A DNA stretch of 64,000 bases from Linnemannia hyalina (GCA_019671135.1 JAHRHY010000007.1:1798001-1862000); one strand, 5' to 3'; numbered from the stretch's first letter, positions 1 to 12,593 are shown. The notes: generated by a model not told the origin, from the sequence alone. A program made the numbers and translations.

Positions 1-3000
1 GACCTCTCACGGACGACGATCTGGATGCCATGTTTCCCACCACTGGATACAGGATCTTGGAGCAGCCTGCCACTTACACGCCCATTCGCACCCCTGGTCG
101 CAAGTTGACTGCCACACCCACACCCTACACTGGAAACGGATTCATGATGCAGGACGAGAACTTGAAGCAGAACTACGGTATTGCTCCCACAGAATTGGAG
201 GTCCCCGGCGGCGGCAACCTCCCCTTTTTCAAGCAGGATGATATGCAGCACTTTGGAAAGCTGCTCGACGAGAAGGACGAGTCGTCCATGTCGGCGGAGG
301 ATATTAAGGAGCGCAAGATCATGAGACTGTTGCTCAAGATCAAGAACGGAACACCAGCCATGCGTAAGGCTGCCCTTCGTACCATTACCGACAAGGCCCG
401 CGACTATGGCGCAGGACCACTCTTCAACCAGATTTTGCCCCTGTTGATGTCACCCACACTGGAGGATCAGGAACGTCACTTGTTGGTCAAGGTCATTGAC
501 AGGATCTTGTACAAGCTGGACGATCTCGTCCGTCCCTTTGTCCACAAGATTCTTGTTGTCATTGAGCCACTGTTGATCGACGAGGATTACTATGCTCGTG
601 TTGAGGGTCGTGAGATTATCAGCAACTTGAGTAAGGCTGCCGGCTTGGCCACTATGATTGCAACCATGCGCCCCGATATCGACCACGCCGACGAGTACGT
701 CCGAAACACCACTGCTCGTGCCTTCTCGGTCGTTGCGTCTGCTCTCGGTATTCCAGCCCTGTTGCCTTTCTTGAAGGCTGTCTGCAACAGTAAGAAGTCG
801 TGGCAGGCCCGTCACACCGGTATTAAGATTGTCCAGCAGATTGCTATTTTGCTCGGATGCGCCATCTTGCCTCATCTCAAGAACCTCGTCGACGCCATTG
901 CCAAGGGCTTGGAGGTACGTTTGTTTGATCAGATTTTATTGTCGTTTTCCGCTTGAAAAGGATATTGTATGTTAATTATTACACTTACTAACCACTTTGC
1001 TCTATTGTACGTTTTGTATTACGGCCCACTAACATTCATCTTTACATTCTTGCTTTCAACTCTGTTAGGACGAGCAACAAAAGGTCAGGACTATCGCATC
1101 GCTGGCTATTGCGGCGTTGGCTGAGGCTGCCCACCCTTACGGTATTGAATCCTTCCACAGTGTGTTGAAGCCTCTTTGGTCTGGCATCAAGAAGCACCGT
1201 GGAAAGGGTTTGGCAGCTTTCCTGAAGGCCATCGGATACATCATCCCTTTGATGGAGGAGGAGTATGCCAACTTTTACACAAAGGAGGTCATGCCCATCC
1301 TGATCAGGGAGTTCCAGTCGCCTGACGAGGAGATGAAGAAGATTGTGCTCAAGGTCGTCAAGCAGTGTGCTGGTACCGACGGTGTAAGCCCTCAGTACAT
1401 AAAGGAGGAGATCCTGCCCGAGTTTTTCAAGAACTTTTGGGTGCGCCGCATGGCTTTGGACCGCAGGAACTACAAGCAGCTGGTCGAGACCACCGTCGAG
1501 CTGGCTCAGAAGGTTGGTGTCACCGAGATTGTGTCGAGAATTGTCGAGGACTTGAAGGATGAGTCGGAGCCCTACCGCAAAATGGTCATGGAGACGATCG
1601 AGAAAGTTGTTACTCAGTTGGGCGCCGCTGATGTGGATGGACGTCTGGAGGAGGTGCTCATTGACGGAATCCTGTACGCCTTCCAGGAACAGACTACCGA
1701 AGATATTGTCATGTTGAACGGTTTCGGAACGGTCGTCAATGCGCTCGGATACCGCAGCAAGGCCTATCTCCCCCAGATCACGTCGACCATTCTTTGGCGC
1801 CTCAACAACAAGTCTGCCAAGGTCCGTCAGCAAGCAGCCGATCTGATTTCGAGAATTGCTGTCGTCATGAAGACCTGCGGTGAAGAAAAGTTGATGGGGC
1901 ATTTGGGTCTGGTCCTGTTCGAGTACTTGGGAGAGGAGTACCCCGAGGTTCTTGGATCGATTCTGGGAGCATTGAAGGCGATCGTGAACGTTATTGGTAT
2001 GAGCAGCATGACACCACCCATCAAGGACTTGTTGCCTCGCTTGACGCCTATTCTCAAGAACCGACATGAGAAGGTGCAGGAGAACAACATTGACTTGGTC
2101 GGTCGTATTGCAGATCGTGGAGCTGAGTTCGTGAGTGCGCGTGAGTGGATGCGTGTCTGCTTCGAGTTGCTGGATATGCTCAAGGCTCACAAGAAGGGTA
2201 TTCGTCGTGCCGCTGTAAACACCTTTGGATATATCGCCAAAGCGATTGGACCTCAGGATGTCCTGGCAACGTTGCTCAACAACTTGAAGGTTCAGGAGCG
2301 CCAGAACCGTGTCTGTACAACCGTCGCTATTGCCATTGTCGCCGAGACTTGCGCACCCTTTACCGTTCTCCCCGCCCTCATGAACGAGTACCGTGTCCCC
2401 GAACTGAACGTCCAAAACGGTGTCCTCAAGGTTCGTTTTAAGGCTCCTGTTTGTCTATGATTGCATTTTCGGCTATTGTCTATATATTTTGTTTTATTAG
2501 ACCATGTTACTAACCATTCTGTGTCGTTTGTCAATCTACTTGAATAGTCATTGGCCTGGGTGTTCGAGTATATCGGAGAGATGGGCAAGGATTATATCTA
2601 TGCTGTCACACCGCTACTGGAAGATGCTCTTATGGACCGAGATCTTGTTCATCGTCAGACCGCCTGTACAACCGTGAAACGTACGTTCATTGATATGGTT
2701 CTTTATGATTTTGTAGCTATTGAATGTTGTCATTTCACGAAAGACGTCGTGTTGTGAAAGTGAAGCAACGTAATAACCATCTACCCATTTTTTGTTTGTT
2801 TTCATTCCACTTTTAATAGACATGTCGTTGGGAGTTGTTGGATTGGGATGTGAGGATGCACTGCTTCACTTGCTGAACTTCGTGTGGCCCAACATTTTCG
2901 AAACGTCTCCTCATGTGATTAATGCCGTGATGGATGCGATTGACGCACTGGCGGTTGCACTGGGGCCAGCGACGATTTTGCAGTACGTTGTCCAGGGTCT

Positions 3001-3154
3001 GTTCCACCCCGCAAGAAAGGTCCGTGAGATCTACTGGAAGATCTACAACAACATGTACATTGGCGCTCAGGACGGAGTCATTCCCTTCTATCCCTCGATC
3101 GACAACGATGGTGCCAACAGATACGAGCGCACCGAGCTCTTCTACGTCGTCTAA
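1..3154 (+). CDS. SF3B1: Splicing factor 3B subunit 1 (SF3B1/Hsh155), C-terminal part, 5' truncated by window edge
   Basis: SF3B1 is the HEAT-repeat scaffold of the U2 snRNP SF3b complex; it clamps the branch-point duplex in the nucleus. Exons by homology: <1-914, 1069-2430, 2548-2680, 2820-3154, all GT-AG, giving 913 residues. The human protein has about 1,300, so roughly the first 390 residues lie to the left. Visible hallmarks are the linker block [13 protein letters not shown], then HEAT repeats nearly identical to the human protein, such as [29 protein letters not shown] and [15 protein letters not shown], and the end [16 protein letters not shown]. The lysine matching human K700 (in [10 protein letters not shown]) is present at 1360-1362. 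The reading frame is open from base 3. An AATAAA lies about 50 bases after the stop. Identity is essentially certain; only the edge is incomplete. Confidence 0.98.
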
Positions 3155-5965
3155 GAGGCAGCCAGGGACACTTGTTGCTTGACTTGCACAAACGCACTGT
3201 AAGCAAATAAAATCAGCTATTGTTTGAAACAAAAGAGATACCTCAAAGGACGTTCAGTCACACTGATCAAATGCATTTCAGGCACCCTAGTGATCATCCC
3301 TCAAGTGCCTTTCTTTGTAGCTTGGGCGAAGCAGCGTTGTTGGCATTTGTGCCCTCTACATATACACAGGCCATGAAATGAGAGGCACGTTTTCTTTTCA
3401 AAACCAACAACAATGTGGCGTGTGCGTGTTCTCCGAGTGTGCATTAGCATTTCTTTCAGGCACAGAATACCTCCATGCAGTCAGCGACGAACAGCGAACC
3501 TTTTATTGTCATGAAGTGGGTCTGCTTTCTTCTTTTCATCTGCCCCTTGGCTTTCTACAGTGATCGTAAGCTGACGCAAAATAGACCCGGCGGTATGTAA
3601 AAGAAGTGATGAGGAGTAAAAGAAAGGAAAAGAAGTTTTCATGGTTTATTGTTGACTGTGATAATAGAGCTGAAGTTGGTCAAAACCCAAAGACATTCAC
3701 TGGGTCTTTTTTTTTCTTTTTTCTTTTGGGTCTGACTTTGGAGTGCCGACCTTGAATTTTTTTTTTTTGCTTAGAGTAAGCAGACAATGACAGGGATTTC
3801 GCTCATGTTACACTTTGGGAATCTCAACTCGGTTAGCAGGCCGTCCCTCGCCCGCCCCTAATTGCTCCAAGACCGCATATGTTCCTTTTCATGCAGGTTG
3901 AAGGCGCTAGAACAATTGACAAGCCAAGTGGGTGCACCAAACAGTTCTTCATCAAATCGCTGTTTGACTGACTGACTGATTGGGCCCGCGTAACTGCTTT
4001 TGTGTCTTGAAGCCGATCGGTACCCATTGTTTCTCTTCAAGTGAGGTTATCTATCACCATTTCAAGCTGTTCATATTCTTCGTCTTCGGATCAGTTGAGC
4101 GTCATGTCTGAAAAGCGACACGATCCATTTACTGGGGCCGGTTTGCGGAACTCAAGGAAAGTGCAAGGATGATTGCAATTGATTACGAAAAATGAACATT
4201 AAAGTCCCCGAAACAAATGCACAGAAGACATGGATCCATGTGTGTGGGGATCTGAGTTGATGGTGGTGGTGGTGGCGGTGATCCTGGCTTGTTGTTTTCC
4301 CGGGGGACAGGATGGTTGAGTAACGACGGGGATGGATATTAGTTGCTTCGTGCATAAGAGACCTTCTCCAGTTTTCCACAGAACCCCTTTTCTCATCTGA
4401 ATGATGCGATTTTAGCAAGGTGGCAACAAGAAAGAAAAAAAAACGAGGGTACGAACCTCTTAACATCCCAAAAGAACAGACATAGCTTCTATCTTTAGTT
4501 AAGCCTTTGGTTGGCCGGGTTGGCCATGTTCTTGAGTACTTGGGTAAGAATACACCCTATTCGCCATCCTTTTTGTAGTGCTGTTGAAAAGCCAAAGAGT
4601 CCGATTTCTTTTTCCCTAGCTATTTTTTTCATGCGGCCCCCGCTGTACAAACAGAAAGAACTATGAGGGAAGAAACCCTAGGAAAAAATAGCATCGCCCT
4701 TTTTTTTGGTTTTTGTTTGATCGTGTTTCATCTGAGGATGAAAAGAATAATGTACAGCTCGCTGGCCGCTCCTTCAGTTGTCTGGTCTGCTTGCTGATGT
4801 GCTCTCATATAGGAGGAGGGGGAGGAGGGGGAGCGGGCTTTGGAAGCTGAGAAGAAGGGTGTGTGTGGCGATTCAGGTTCTGTGGTTGGTTTTCCTTCTT
4901 TCTCTCAATTCATTTCTCGCTTTTCCATCACTCCAAACTCAATTCATTTGGACAGGAGAACATGAGTAAGAGGAGCCACTGTGAGAAGAATGGATTCCAA
5001 TAATCCAACCCAGCTAGACGGCCAGCCGGCTTTGTGGGTTCTTTTTCTTCTATTCGATTATGAGCACTTTCCTCACCCCATGAATCAGCATCAATTGCCC
5101 ATCGAGGGGAGGGGAGAGGGAGGGAGGGGGGGGGGGGATCTCTAGAGATAAATAGTGACATTGGATGGGGATGAAAAGGAGCTAGAGATGCTGATTTGTT
5201 TGTTACAAGCTTCGAGATGGAAAGGGGATGGACGATGGGGAGGGTAGGTGCGTTGGTTGCATGCATGTATGACTAGTTGTGCGAGCGCAAAACTAAGGGG
5301 TCCTTTTCCTTCTGACCAAACGAGTAAACAATAACCACACAATAACCGTTGCAACAGAAAAGTACTGTACTTGCATGATAGACTGCCAGCCATCCCTATC
5401 TCTCGTTTCCTTTTGCCCTCTTGCCTTGTCCTGTTGTGCTCTTGTTCGGACACGAGCAAACAACAACAAGAAAGGAAACAAAAATGCATCCATGCAAAAT
5501 TTAGAAGGAGGGACACCAAAACCCAAAAAAAAAAAAAAAAAAAACATTGCCCTAGCTTTTTTAAAGGTCCGACCGAGGATGGGAGAAAGAGAGAAAAAAA
5601 ACTTTGCAAGGGAGGCCGTTGAATTTGAGTGCTGGCATGTCAGTCATGTCCCCTGTCCAAACACACACTTTGTTTGATGTACTGTGCTACTCTCACAAAA
5701 ACAAGCTTCGGCGGACCTGCATCGCAGATGAATGAATGAAAAGAGAGGGTCGGAGGGATGGGTTTGCCTCACTCCCTTCACGTATCAAAGTACTTAAGAC
5801 GAACCCACTCCCATCTTTTTGTCTTTTCTTTTTTCTTCTTTACAGTTAACTCTGCCTCCTCTTCCTCCTACACCCTCTGTCCTTTCTTCCTCCTCTTCCT
5901 CCTCCTCGTCCTCACTCCACCTTCTCACCCTCACCCTCACCCCCTCTTCAATTAACACATAAACG
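3155..5965. other. Intergenic region between SF3B1 and mscL
   Basis: About 2.8 kb with no supportable gene. It holds an AATAAA at 3206 that probably serves the SF3B1 transcript, many A and T homopolymers, two G-rich runs (4812-4837 and 5106-5137), and a long CT-rich stretch at about 5820-5950 just before the mscL start, which is probably promoter or 5' leader. Open frames here are short and of low complexity. Confidence 0.6.
5106..5137 (+). repeat. G-run cluster, candidate G-quadruplex
   Basis: Five G-tracts (5106-5109, 5111-5114, 5118-5120, 5122-5124, 5126-5137) are separated by 1-3 bases. This satisfies the usual G3+N1-7 pattern. It lies about 830 bases upstream of the mscL start codon. 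Function is unknown. Confidence 0.6.
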
Positions 5966-8147
5966 ATGAGCGCATACAACAAGGAAGCCGCAGCCTACGA
6001 GCTCGAACAGTCCAACCAAGAACCTATCGACTCCGTCACATCCACCGGTGCCCAGCAGGAGAAGGCCAAGAAGCGTGGCTTCAACCCTGTCAAGGTCGTC
6101 ACCAAGGGCTCCCAGGCTGTTGTTGGAGGTGTTGTTGGAGGTATTGGACAGGGTGCTTCTGCCGTCCGTGGCGGAATCTCACAAGGTAATTTACCTACAT
6201 AGCATTGAAAAAAGGGAATGGGGCTGAAGGGTTAGCTCATATCTGGGGGTGTGTGTGTTGCTCACAGAGCAATGGGCATCGCATGAGCAGATCGAGAACA
6301 AAGATGAGCACATCCACCAACCGCCACATTATAACAACAAAAAACAACAACAACGTGAGCATACCAAAACACCACAGTGGATGAAGGAAGCAAAGGATGT
6401 GCCTGGATTTGAGATTTTCGCGATTGTTTTTTGTTTGTTTGCTGGAGTCCCCCAAGTCAACTCAACACACCACTCGACACCTCTCCCTCTCGAACCGATC
6501 GATGTTAATATCGCATTCCTCACTTACTCACTCACTCGCTTCCTCTAACTAACCCACTCACTCATTCTCCGCCTCCATCAACCAAAATAGTCGAAAAGGG
6601 AGTGTCAAAGGCCGGTGACACTTTGGTCAGAGTCCCCGGAGTCAACTATGGAGTCTCCTTCTTTTCCGACTACCGCAAGTTCATGGACCGAGGCAACGTT
6701 ATCGATCTTGCCGTCGCTGTCGTTATTGGTATGTTTACTTTTTTTTTCTCTTTTCAACCACCCTGTTAAGTCATGTACCTTTCTGGAGGTTTCAATTACC
6801 CTCCGACAAATCGGATCGCAAAGGGAGGAAACCTCCCCTTCATTTATGATTGCGAATCATAATAATTTGTTCAAACGACTGACCAATTGCTTTTCTAATC
6901 GGCTTTTAGGTGCTGCTTTCACTGCTGTAAGTAAACATCTTCATACAGGGAAACTCAAAACTCTCACCAGAAGGCTCCTCTCGCGAGAGGGAGGTTTGTT
7001 ACTCCAAAGAAGAGGAAGAAGAAAGAAGGATAAGAAAACAAAGAGGAAATCGGACTTTGGTTTTTCTGTTGTTCATCTTTCCCACTCCAGTTCTTTTCTT
7101 TGCTCAGTTGCATATACTGGCATCTTTCTTTCTTCTTTCCTGCTCTGCATAACGTTCCACTTGCTCGTTTTCTGGCGATATTGTTTTGCTCACCGTTGGC
7201 TTGGGTACAAACAAAATAACACTTCCACGGAGAAGAGTTTGCAGAAAGATATGGGGGTAATTGAGACGGAGAGGATTAGAGTTTTCTTTCCATTGGGCGG
7301 ACGGTGTCATGCAAACAAACAAACGGATGGAACACTGAACCCCTTCACATTCACGCAGACAGGGGCCAAAAACGTGACAGGACAAACAGGTTGACCGACA
7401 ATTTACTCACGAACAAAATGTACTCACAGAAATCTTTCCCGCTGTTATGCTTGCAAATGCACGCATCTTATTGACATACTCTAGATTGTTACGAGTTTGG
7501 TCACGGATATCATCACGCCCATCATCGCCCTGGCCTCTGGAAAGAACCTCGAGGAGAACTTTCTTATCCTCCGCCACAACCCCCTCACCGATACCACCGT
7601 AAGTTCTTGTTGTCTTGTCTTTTTTTGCACCGACCCGTTCAGGATTTTTTTTTTTTTTTTTTTTTTTTGGCCCTAACCGATCCCTAATCCACTCCCTTTT
7701 TTTTTTCTTCTCTTTTTGACAAAAATATAGTACTCGACAAGAGCACAGGCACAAGCAGATCACAGCATCACCTGGAACTGGGGAAACTTTATCCAAACCG
7801 TCATCAACTTCTTCATCGTCTCCGCCTGTGTCTTCATCATCGTCAAGATCTACCAGGCCAGCCGTAACACCAAAACTGAAGTCACCGAGAAGGCCTGCGA
7901 TTACTGTATGAAGAAGATCCCCGTCGAGGCCGTCCGCTGCCCAGAGTGCACGACTTGGTTGGATTGGGATGCTTGCACTAAAGTCAAGAACATGGAACAT
8001 CTTGCTGCTGGTGGGGGGTTGAACACAACCGGATTGCCTGGTATGCCCGTCCCTATGCCTTTTAACCCTAATGGTTTGGCCGCCGGTGCTGTTTCCCAGC
8101 CTTATATGGGTTCGTCGAATGGTGTTGATTCCCTTGGTCGCTTTTAA
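5966..8147 (+). CDS. Large-conductance mechanosensitive channel, MscL family, with C-terminal zinc-ribbon-like motif
   Basis: Five exons: 5966-6185, 6591-6728, 6910-6926 (17 nt), 7485-7598, 7731-8147; 301 residues. MscL forms a homopentameric pore opened by membrane tension and acts as an osmotic safety valve. Residues 1-105 are a Gly-rich N-terminal extension absent from bacterial MscL. The MscL signature follows (FMDRGNVIDLAVAVVIG, then AAFTAIVTSLVTDIITPII), forming TM1 at about 110-140. TM2 (FIQTVINFFIVSACVFIIV) is at about 183-201. A Cys-X2-Cys-X10-Cys-X2-Cys motif follows at 219-236, then a Gly/Pro tail. Some bacterial MscL proteins carry a similar cysteine motif. The micro-exon is required to join VVIG to IVTSLV in frame. 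Start chosen at the first ATG after the CT-rich leader. The residing membrane (plasma or internal) cannot be told. Confidence 0.93.
7645..7668 (+). repeat. 24-base T homopolymer in mscL intron 4
   Basis: An uninterrupted T run between exons 4 and 5 of the channel gene, followed by a second shorter T-rich run before the 3' splice site at 7730. It could serve as an extended polypyrimidine tract, and its length may vary between strains. Confidence 0.7.
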
Positions 8148-9155
8148 AGATGATCGAGTGCACTCCCCTCCTCCTCCTCCTCCTCCTCCTCCTTCACCTC
8201 CACCTCATCTTCTGCTCATGCTAAGGACCTATCCTTCACCATCTTTATCTTCTAGTTATTTAATTACTCCTTTGCTTTTTTGTTTTTTTTCTCGTTTTTT
8301 TTGCTTTCAATTTTTTTTTTGTCATTTGCCTTTCGCTATCCTATCCGTCTTTTTTTTTTTTCCCCCCCTTTCTCCCCTCAAACAAAGCGCTTCTGTACAA
8401 CATCAAACAAACATCTACATACTTATTTTTACACATTGTTTTGAGGAATAAAAATGGCCAGACTTGTTATTTCATGAAAGACTTTTGGAGATGGGACTAA
8501 TAAACGATAATGGAAACTAATGAACAATAGGGGGGAAAGGGGGAAAGTGAATGATACATACAAAAGAAGAACACGAACAAAATAATGAGTAGGGAGTGGA
8601 AAGAATCGATCAATCACATAGGACACAAAGTAAGAAAAGAAAAGAAAAATACAAGTAAAAGAACAAATGAATTAAGATACAAGAACACCGGGAGAGACGG
8701 CGATGAAGAAGTGAAAGTGAAAGTGAAAGTGAAAGATAAAAAAAACAAGTTGGTTATTCCTGGGAAGAGGGGTGCATGGCGTTTCGCGTTGATTAGGACT
8801 GGCAGGAGTGTTCTCCGTGTGAGGTTCATGTGGTTTGTTGTCGCCCTTCAGTCAAAATGTGAGAAAGGCCAGTGATGGTTGAATGAAAGTAAGGAAAGGA
8901 AAATGAGGGTTGGGAAAGAAAAATGTGAAGATGTAGTACGAGATGTCGCCGTCAGTCAAAACAAAAAGAAGATTGAAGTTTGACTTGGAGTGGCAAAGAG
9001 AAAATAAAGAAAAAATAAAGTAAAAAGTGTCGTGTCGATCGATGTGAACTAGGAAATAGGTGAAGGGTATCCAGTCAGTCGGGTCAAAATGGATGGCGAA
9101 GTAAACGCTAGTTGACTGGGTATCCCAATTAGAGAGTCGATCGGGTCCGCGTCGT
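8148..9155. other. Convergent intergenic region, mscL and GATA 3' ends
   Basis: About 1 kb between two convergent genes, presumably both 3' UTRs. It contains a CTC trinucleotide run at 8168-8192, several T tracts at 8270-8360, and four exact copies of GTGAAA at 8711-8734. No gene is visible. Confidence 0.6.
8711..8734 (+). repeat. GTGAAA hexamer, 4 tandem copies
   Basis: Four exact head-to-tail copies of the six-base unit in the convergent 3' region. Simple repeat. Confidence 0.85.
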
Positions 9156-12100
9156 CTACTCCTTGATGATAGGTAGGGCAACGGGCCCCTTGCACTTATG
9201 GCAGACAAGGTGAGCACGACCAGACTTGACTCTTTCGGCCTCCATAGCGGCGTACTCCGTCTTGAGGGGGATGTACTTGCATCCAACCTTGGCGCAAAAG
9301 ACGTTGGACTTCTTATAACGGAGTCCACACGAGTTGCAGAGGGCAGAGTGGGCGGTGTAGCCGGGTCTCCAGCATGGAGTCTCGCTTGCTCCACAAGCTT
9401 CGCACTTCTTGGTCGCGGCCTTGCTCTCGCGCGCTTTGGCGGGTTTCTTGGGGGAGGTGCTCGACAAGGAGGGGGACGGGCCCCCGTTCGTTCCTGCTCC
9501 TGTAGCCGAGCCTGTGGAAGAAGAAGCTGAGTGACCTGAGGTGCCGCCGTTGGCCTTGGAGGACTTCTTGCCCGTTCCTGCAGCAGCAGCTCCTCCAGAA
9601 GGTCCCATCGTCGAGGTCGTCAACGTGTCCGACGTCATCATTCCGGGGAAGTACTGGTTTAAGAGGCCAGTTCCGTGATAGTAGGCGACATGGTCAGCCT
9701 CGGCCGTGTCCTCGTCGCCGTTGTAGTCCTCGTCCCAGGCGTTGAAACGTTTGCGACCTTCCTGCTGCTCAACAGCCATGGTGGCGTCCAAGAGAGGCTT
9801 GAGGGTCTTGAGGGAAGCACGGCGAAGGCCAGCATCAGCATCGACGTGATCTGAGGGGTCGTTGTTGCGGACGACTTGCTTTCCTTTCCCCTTGCCTTTG
9901 GTGCGGTGTCCGTCGTCGTTCTCCTGTTCGTCAGCATCTGCGCCGCGCCTCTTCTTCTTGCCATCCTTCTCCTTGTAAGCCTTCTTGCGCTTCTTGTTCT
10001 CCATCATCTCACGCGAGAGTTGCATGGCCAGATCGACCTCCTGTGGCGGGATGCGGAGGTGCTCAGGGACGTTCTGAAGGCGATTGTGGGGCTTGTAGGA
10101 GCTTGAGGCGCTGATGTGACGCTGCTGGGCAGCCAACCCTGTTCCGTCGTCGCAGTAGTCCTCATCGTTCATATCCGAAGCTGCGCCACCCTCAAAGTCG
10201 ATATCCATCGCGTAATCCTCGACAACTGCCACACGACGAATAACTCTCAACTCGACTGGGGGTGCCAGCTGGTGCCACTCACGCTCCTGCCCATGGTGGC
10301 CAGCGCTGACAGATTGGCGGCGCTTCTTGTAGAGTCCAGTCATGTGTCCTGAGCGGGGTCTATCGTCCAGATCCTCCTGTGCCTCGTCTCCTGACTGTCC
10401 GTCATCGTCGGGTGAGGGATGACTGTGGGCCTGAGCTTTGGCGCCACGTCCCTTTTGGCCAGAACCACCCTTCTTGCGCTTCAAATTGGCCGTCTTGCTA
10501 CCACGGCCACCAGTCTTTCCACCGCGACCAGCGGAAGCCGCTACATGCTGGTGTTGCTGCTGCTGCTCGGACGACTCCTCCTCGGATTCCTCAGTGACGT
10601 CGCTGCCGTCGAGGACGCCGCCCTTAGCCTGGATATCGTCAAGGACAACGTGGACCATATCCGAGATAAGGACAGGGTAGCTCAAGATCTTGGCTCCTCC
10701 GACCGTCTTCAGGCCCCTGCTCGCTGGTGGAAGGATTCCTGATCCGCTGACAAAGTCCAACTCGGGGCGAGGAATCGCCGACTGGCGACGGATGCTCAGT
10801 TGCCTCTGTGCCCAGAGGGGAAGGACCGAGTCGGTGTCGTCACCTTGCTCCTGGTTGACCTCGGTGGCCGAGCCAGTCGTCGATCCAGCGCGGTCTTGGC
10901 GGTCATCTGTCTCCTGCTGGTTTGAGGTCACCTCCTGCGCATCCTGATCAGTAGCGGCCGAGCTGCTATAAGGATGAACAACATAAAAAAAAGGTAGTAA
11001 CGCGATTAGATCGGTTGAAAACATTCCACCAACATGCATCACAAGGTCTCTACTCCACCAGCCCATTATTTAAACCATCATTTTCTTTACAGGTTCATAC
11101 CTCGATCCAAATTTGCGACTTGGGGTGACCGGGGTGGGAGGAATCGATCCATGCTTCTCGATCATCAACTCACGATCGGGTTGACTTTCCATCACGCCAA
11201 GAGAAGGGACCCTGGATGTCAATGGTGGCGTTGGCATGCCTTGTCCTTGTCCTCGCGATCCGCTTGCCTGTGACTCCGTCCGGTTGGCGGCAGAGGCTTC
11301 CTGTTCCGCGATGATGATGTCCCCAATGGACATGGCTGAGTCTTCGTCAGTGAAGGAGATGGGTTGGCTGGCAGCGCCCGAGGCTATCGCAGATGACGCC
11401 TCCAAAGGGTGGGTCGCGCCGAGCTCCTTGAATGTCTCCTCAACCTGAATGCCAAGACCAGATCGACGGTCAGGTGAGGGGGGTGTGGCCATCTGCATCA
11501 CCGGTGAGGGGCAGCCGACGGATCCTGCTCTGGGGGTCATAGCTGGCATGGGTGGGGTGCCGAATGGCAACTGGAAGATGACTCCGTCCTGGGCTCCGTT
11601 CCATGAGGGCGATCTCATGGGAATCGAGCTCTTTCTCTTCGACCGCAAGGGGGTCACCGGGAAACCAGTGGCAAACATTCCGGGCGACAAGGTCGACGGA
11701 GATGAAGGCGATGGGAGAGGAGCGGCGTTGCTTGAGGACTCTGCGGGAAACTTGAAAGAGCTCATGGCCTCAGTATGAGTCGGGGTGGCGGTCTTGGGGG
11801 CGAGGGGCTGGCTGGGGAGGGAGAACAGGGTCAGACCGTAAGAAGCCTTGTAGAGGACACGGCGGTTACCCAGGAGAGAAGGGACCATGGGCGAAGCAGT
11901 CGCGATCGAGGCCCGACGGGAAGGGTCAAAGGCCAGCGTGTCCTCCGGCACGGGCGTCCTGTTGGCTGTCGATGCGTCAGAGTGGCGACGGAACCCGGTG
12001 CGATCATCTTCGATAAGTACGACCTGAGGCCCATCCAAGTGGGAGCAGGTGTCAACGATCTCGCCTTCGTGAAACGACGGCAGGGGACGTTCTTTGTATG

Positions 12101-12593
12101 GGATGGCGAGGTGGGCATCGGCGCCTCGTTTCCGGGTCTTTACAATTGAGATGGGCGTGCCGTTCTTGGGCCTGCCAGACGAGATGAGGGGAGCCAAGCG
12201 GGCAGCGATCGGCAACGGAGGTTTTGAAGAGAACTGGCCCATCGCGGGAGATGAAGCGCCAAAGGTATATGATGAGGAGGAAGGAGGTGTCGATGCGTCG
12301 GCGGGGACGGCCTGGGGGGAAGAAGGGAGGGTCGTTGCCGTTCTGGGCGTAGCCGAGCTGGAAGATGGTATTGATGTCGAGAGGGCACTGCTGGTCTGGA
12401 TGTGATGTGAGGTGGATCGGAGAACACCCTTCAGCTGTAAAGCCTCGATCTCCTTGGGGGTGAGGGGGATCTTGCCTGTTGACGCCATGTTCTGGAGCGA
12501 GCTCAAGGGAACTCGCATCCGCCTGGTTGTCTGGATATTCGTTGTTGAGGACGAATCGGCGACCATATTAGGTACCGAAACCTGGGCAGACAT
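9156..12593 (-). CDS. GATA-type zinc-finger protein, 1100 residues
   Basis: Two exons on the minus strand: 12593-11101 and 10965-9156, with a 135-nt GT-AG intron (11100-10966). The junction restores a Ser codon (AG|C) and keeps both long frames open. The start is the ATG at 12593 because upstream in-frame codons fall in a pyrimidine-rich leader. The C-terminus carries a GATA finger, Cys-X2-Cys-X18-Cys-X2-Cys, at residues 1019-1044 (CEAC...CNSC, then GLRYKK). Two more cysteine pairs follow (CAKVGC at 1055-1060 and CHKC at 1086-1089). The rest is Ser/Pro/Thr-rich and low in complexity, with basic nuclear-localisation-like runs such as KKRKKAYKEKDGKKKRRG. It is probably a nuclear DNA-binding regulator. 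The C-terminal layout recalls the single-finger Ash1-type GATA proteins of fungi, but I cannot name an orthologue. Confidence 0.88.

Noticed and set aside
1042..2415. Long open frame antisense to SF3B1 exon 2
   Set aside because: It is a mirror of strongly conserved coding sequence on the plus strand. Its Leu/Val/Gln-rich composition is typical of an antisense frame.
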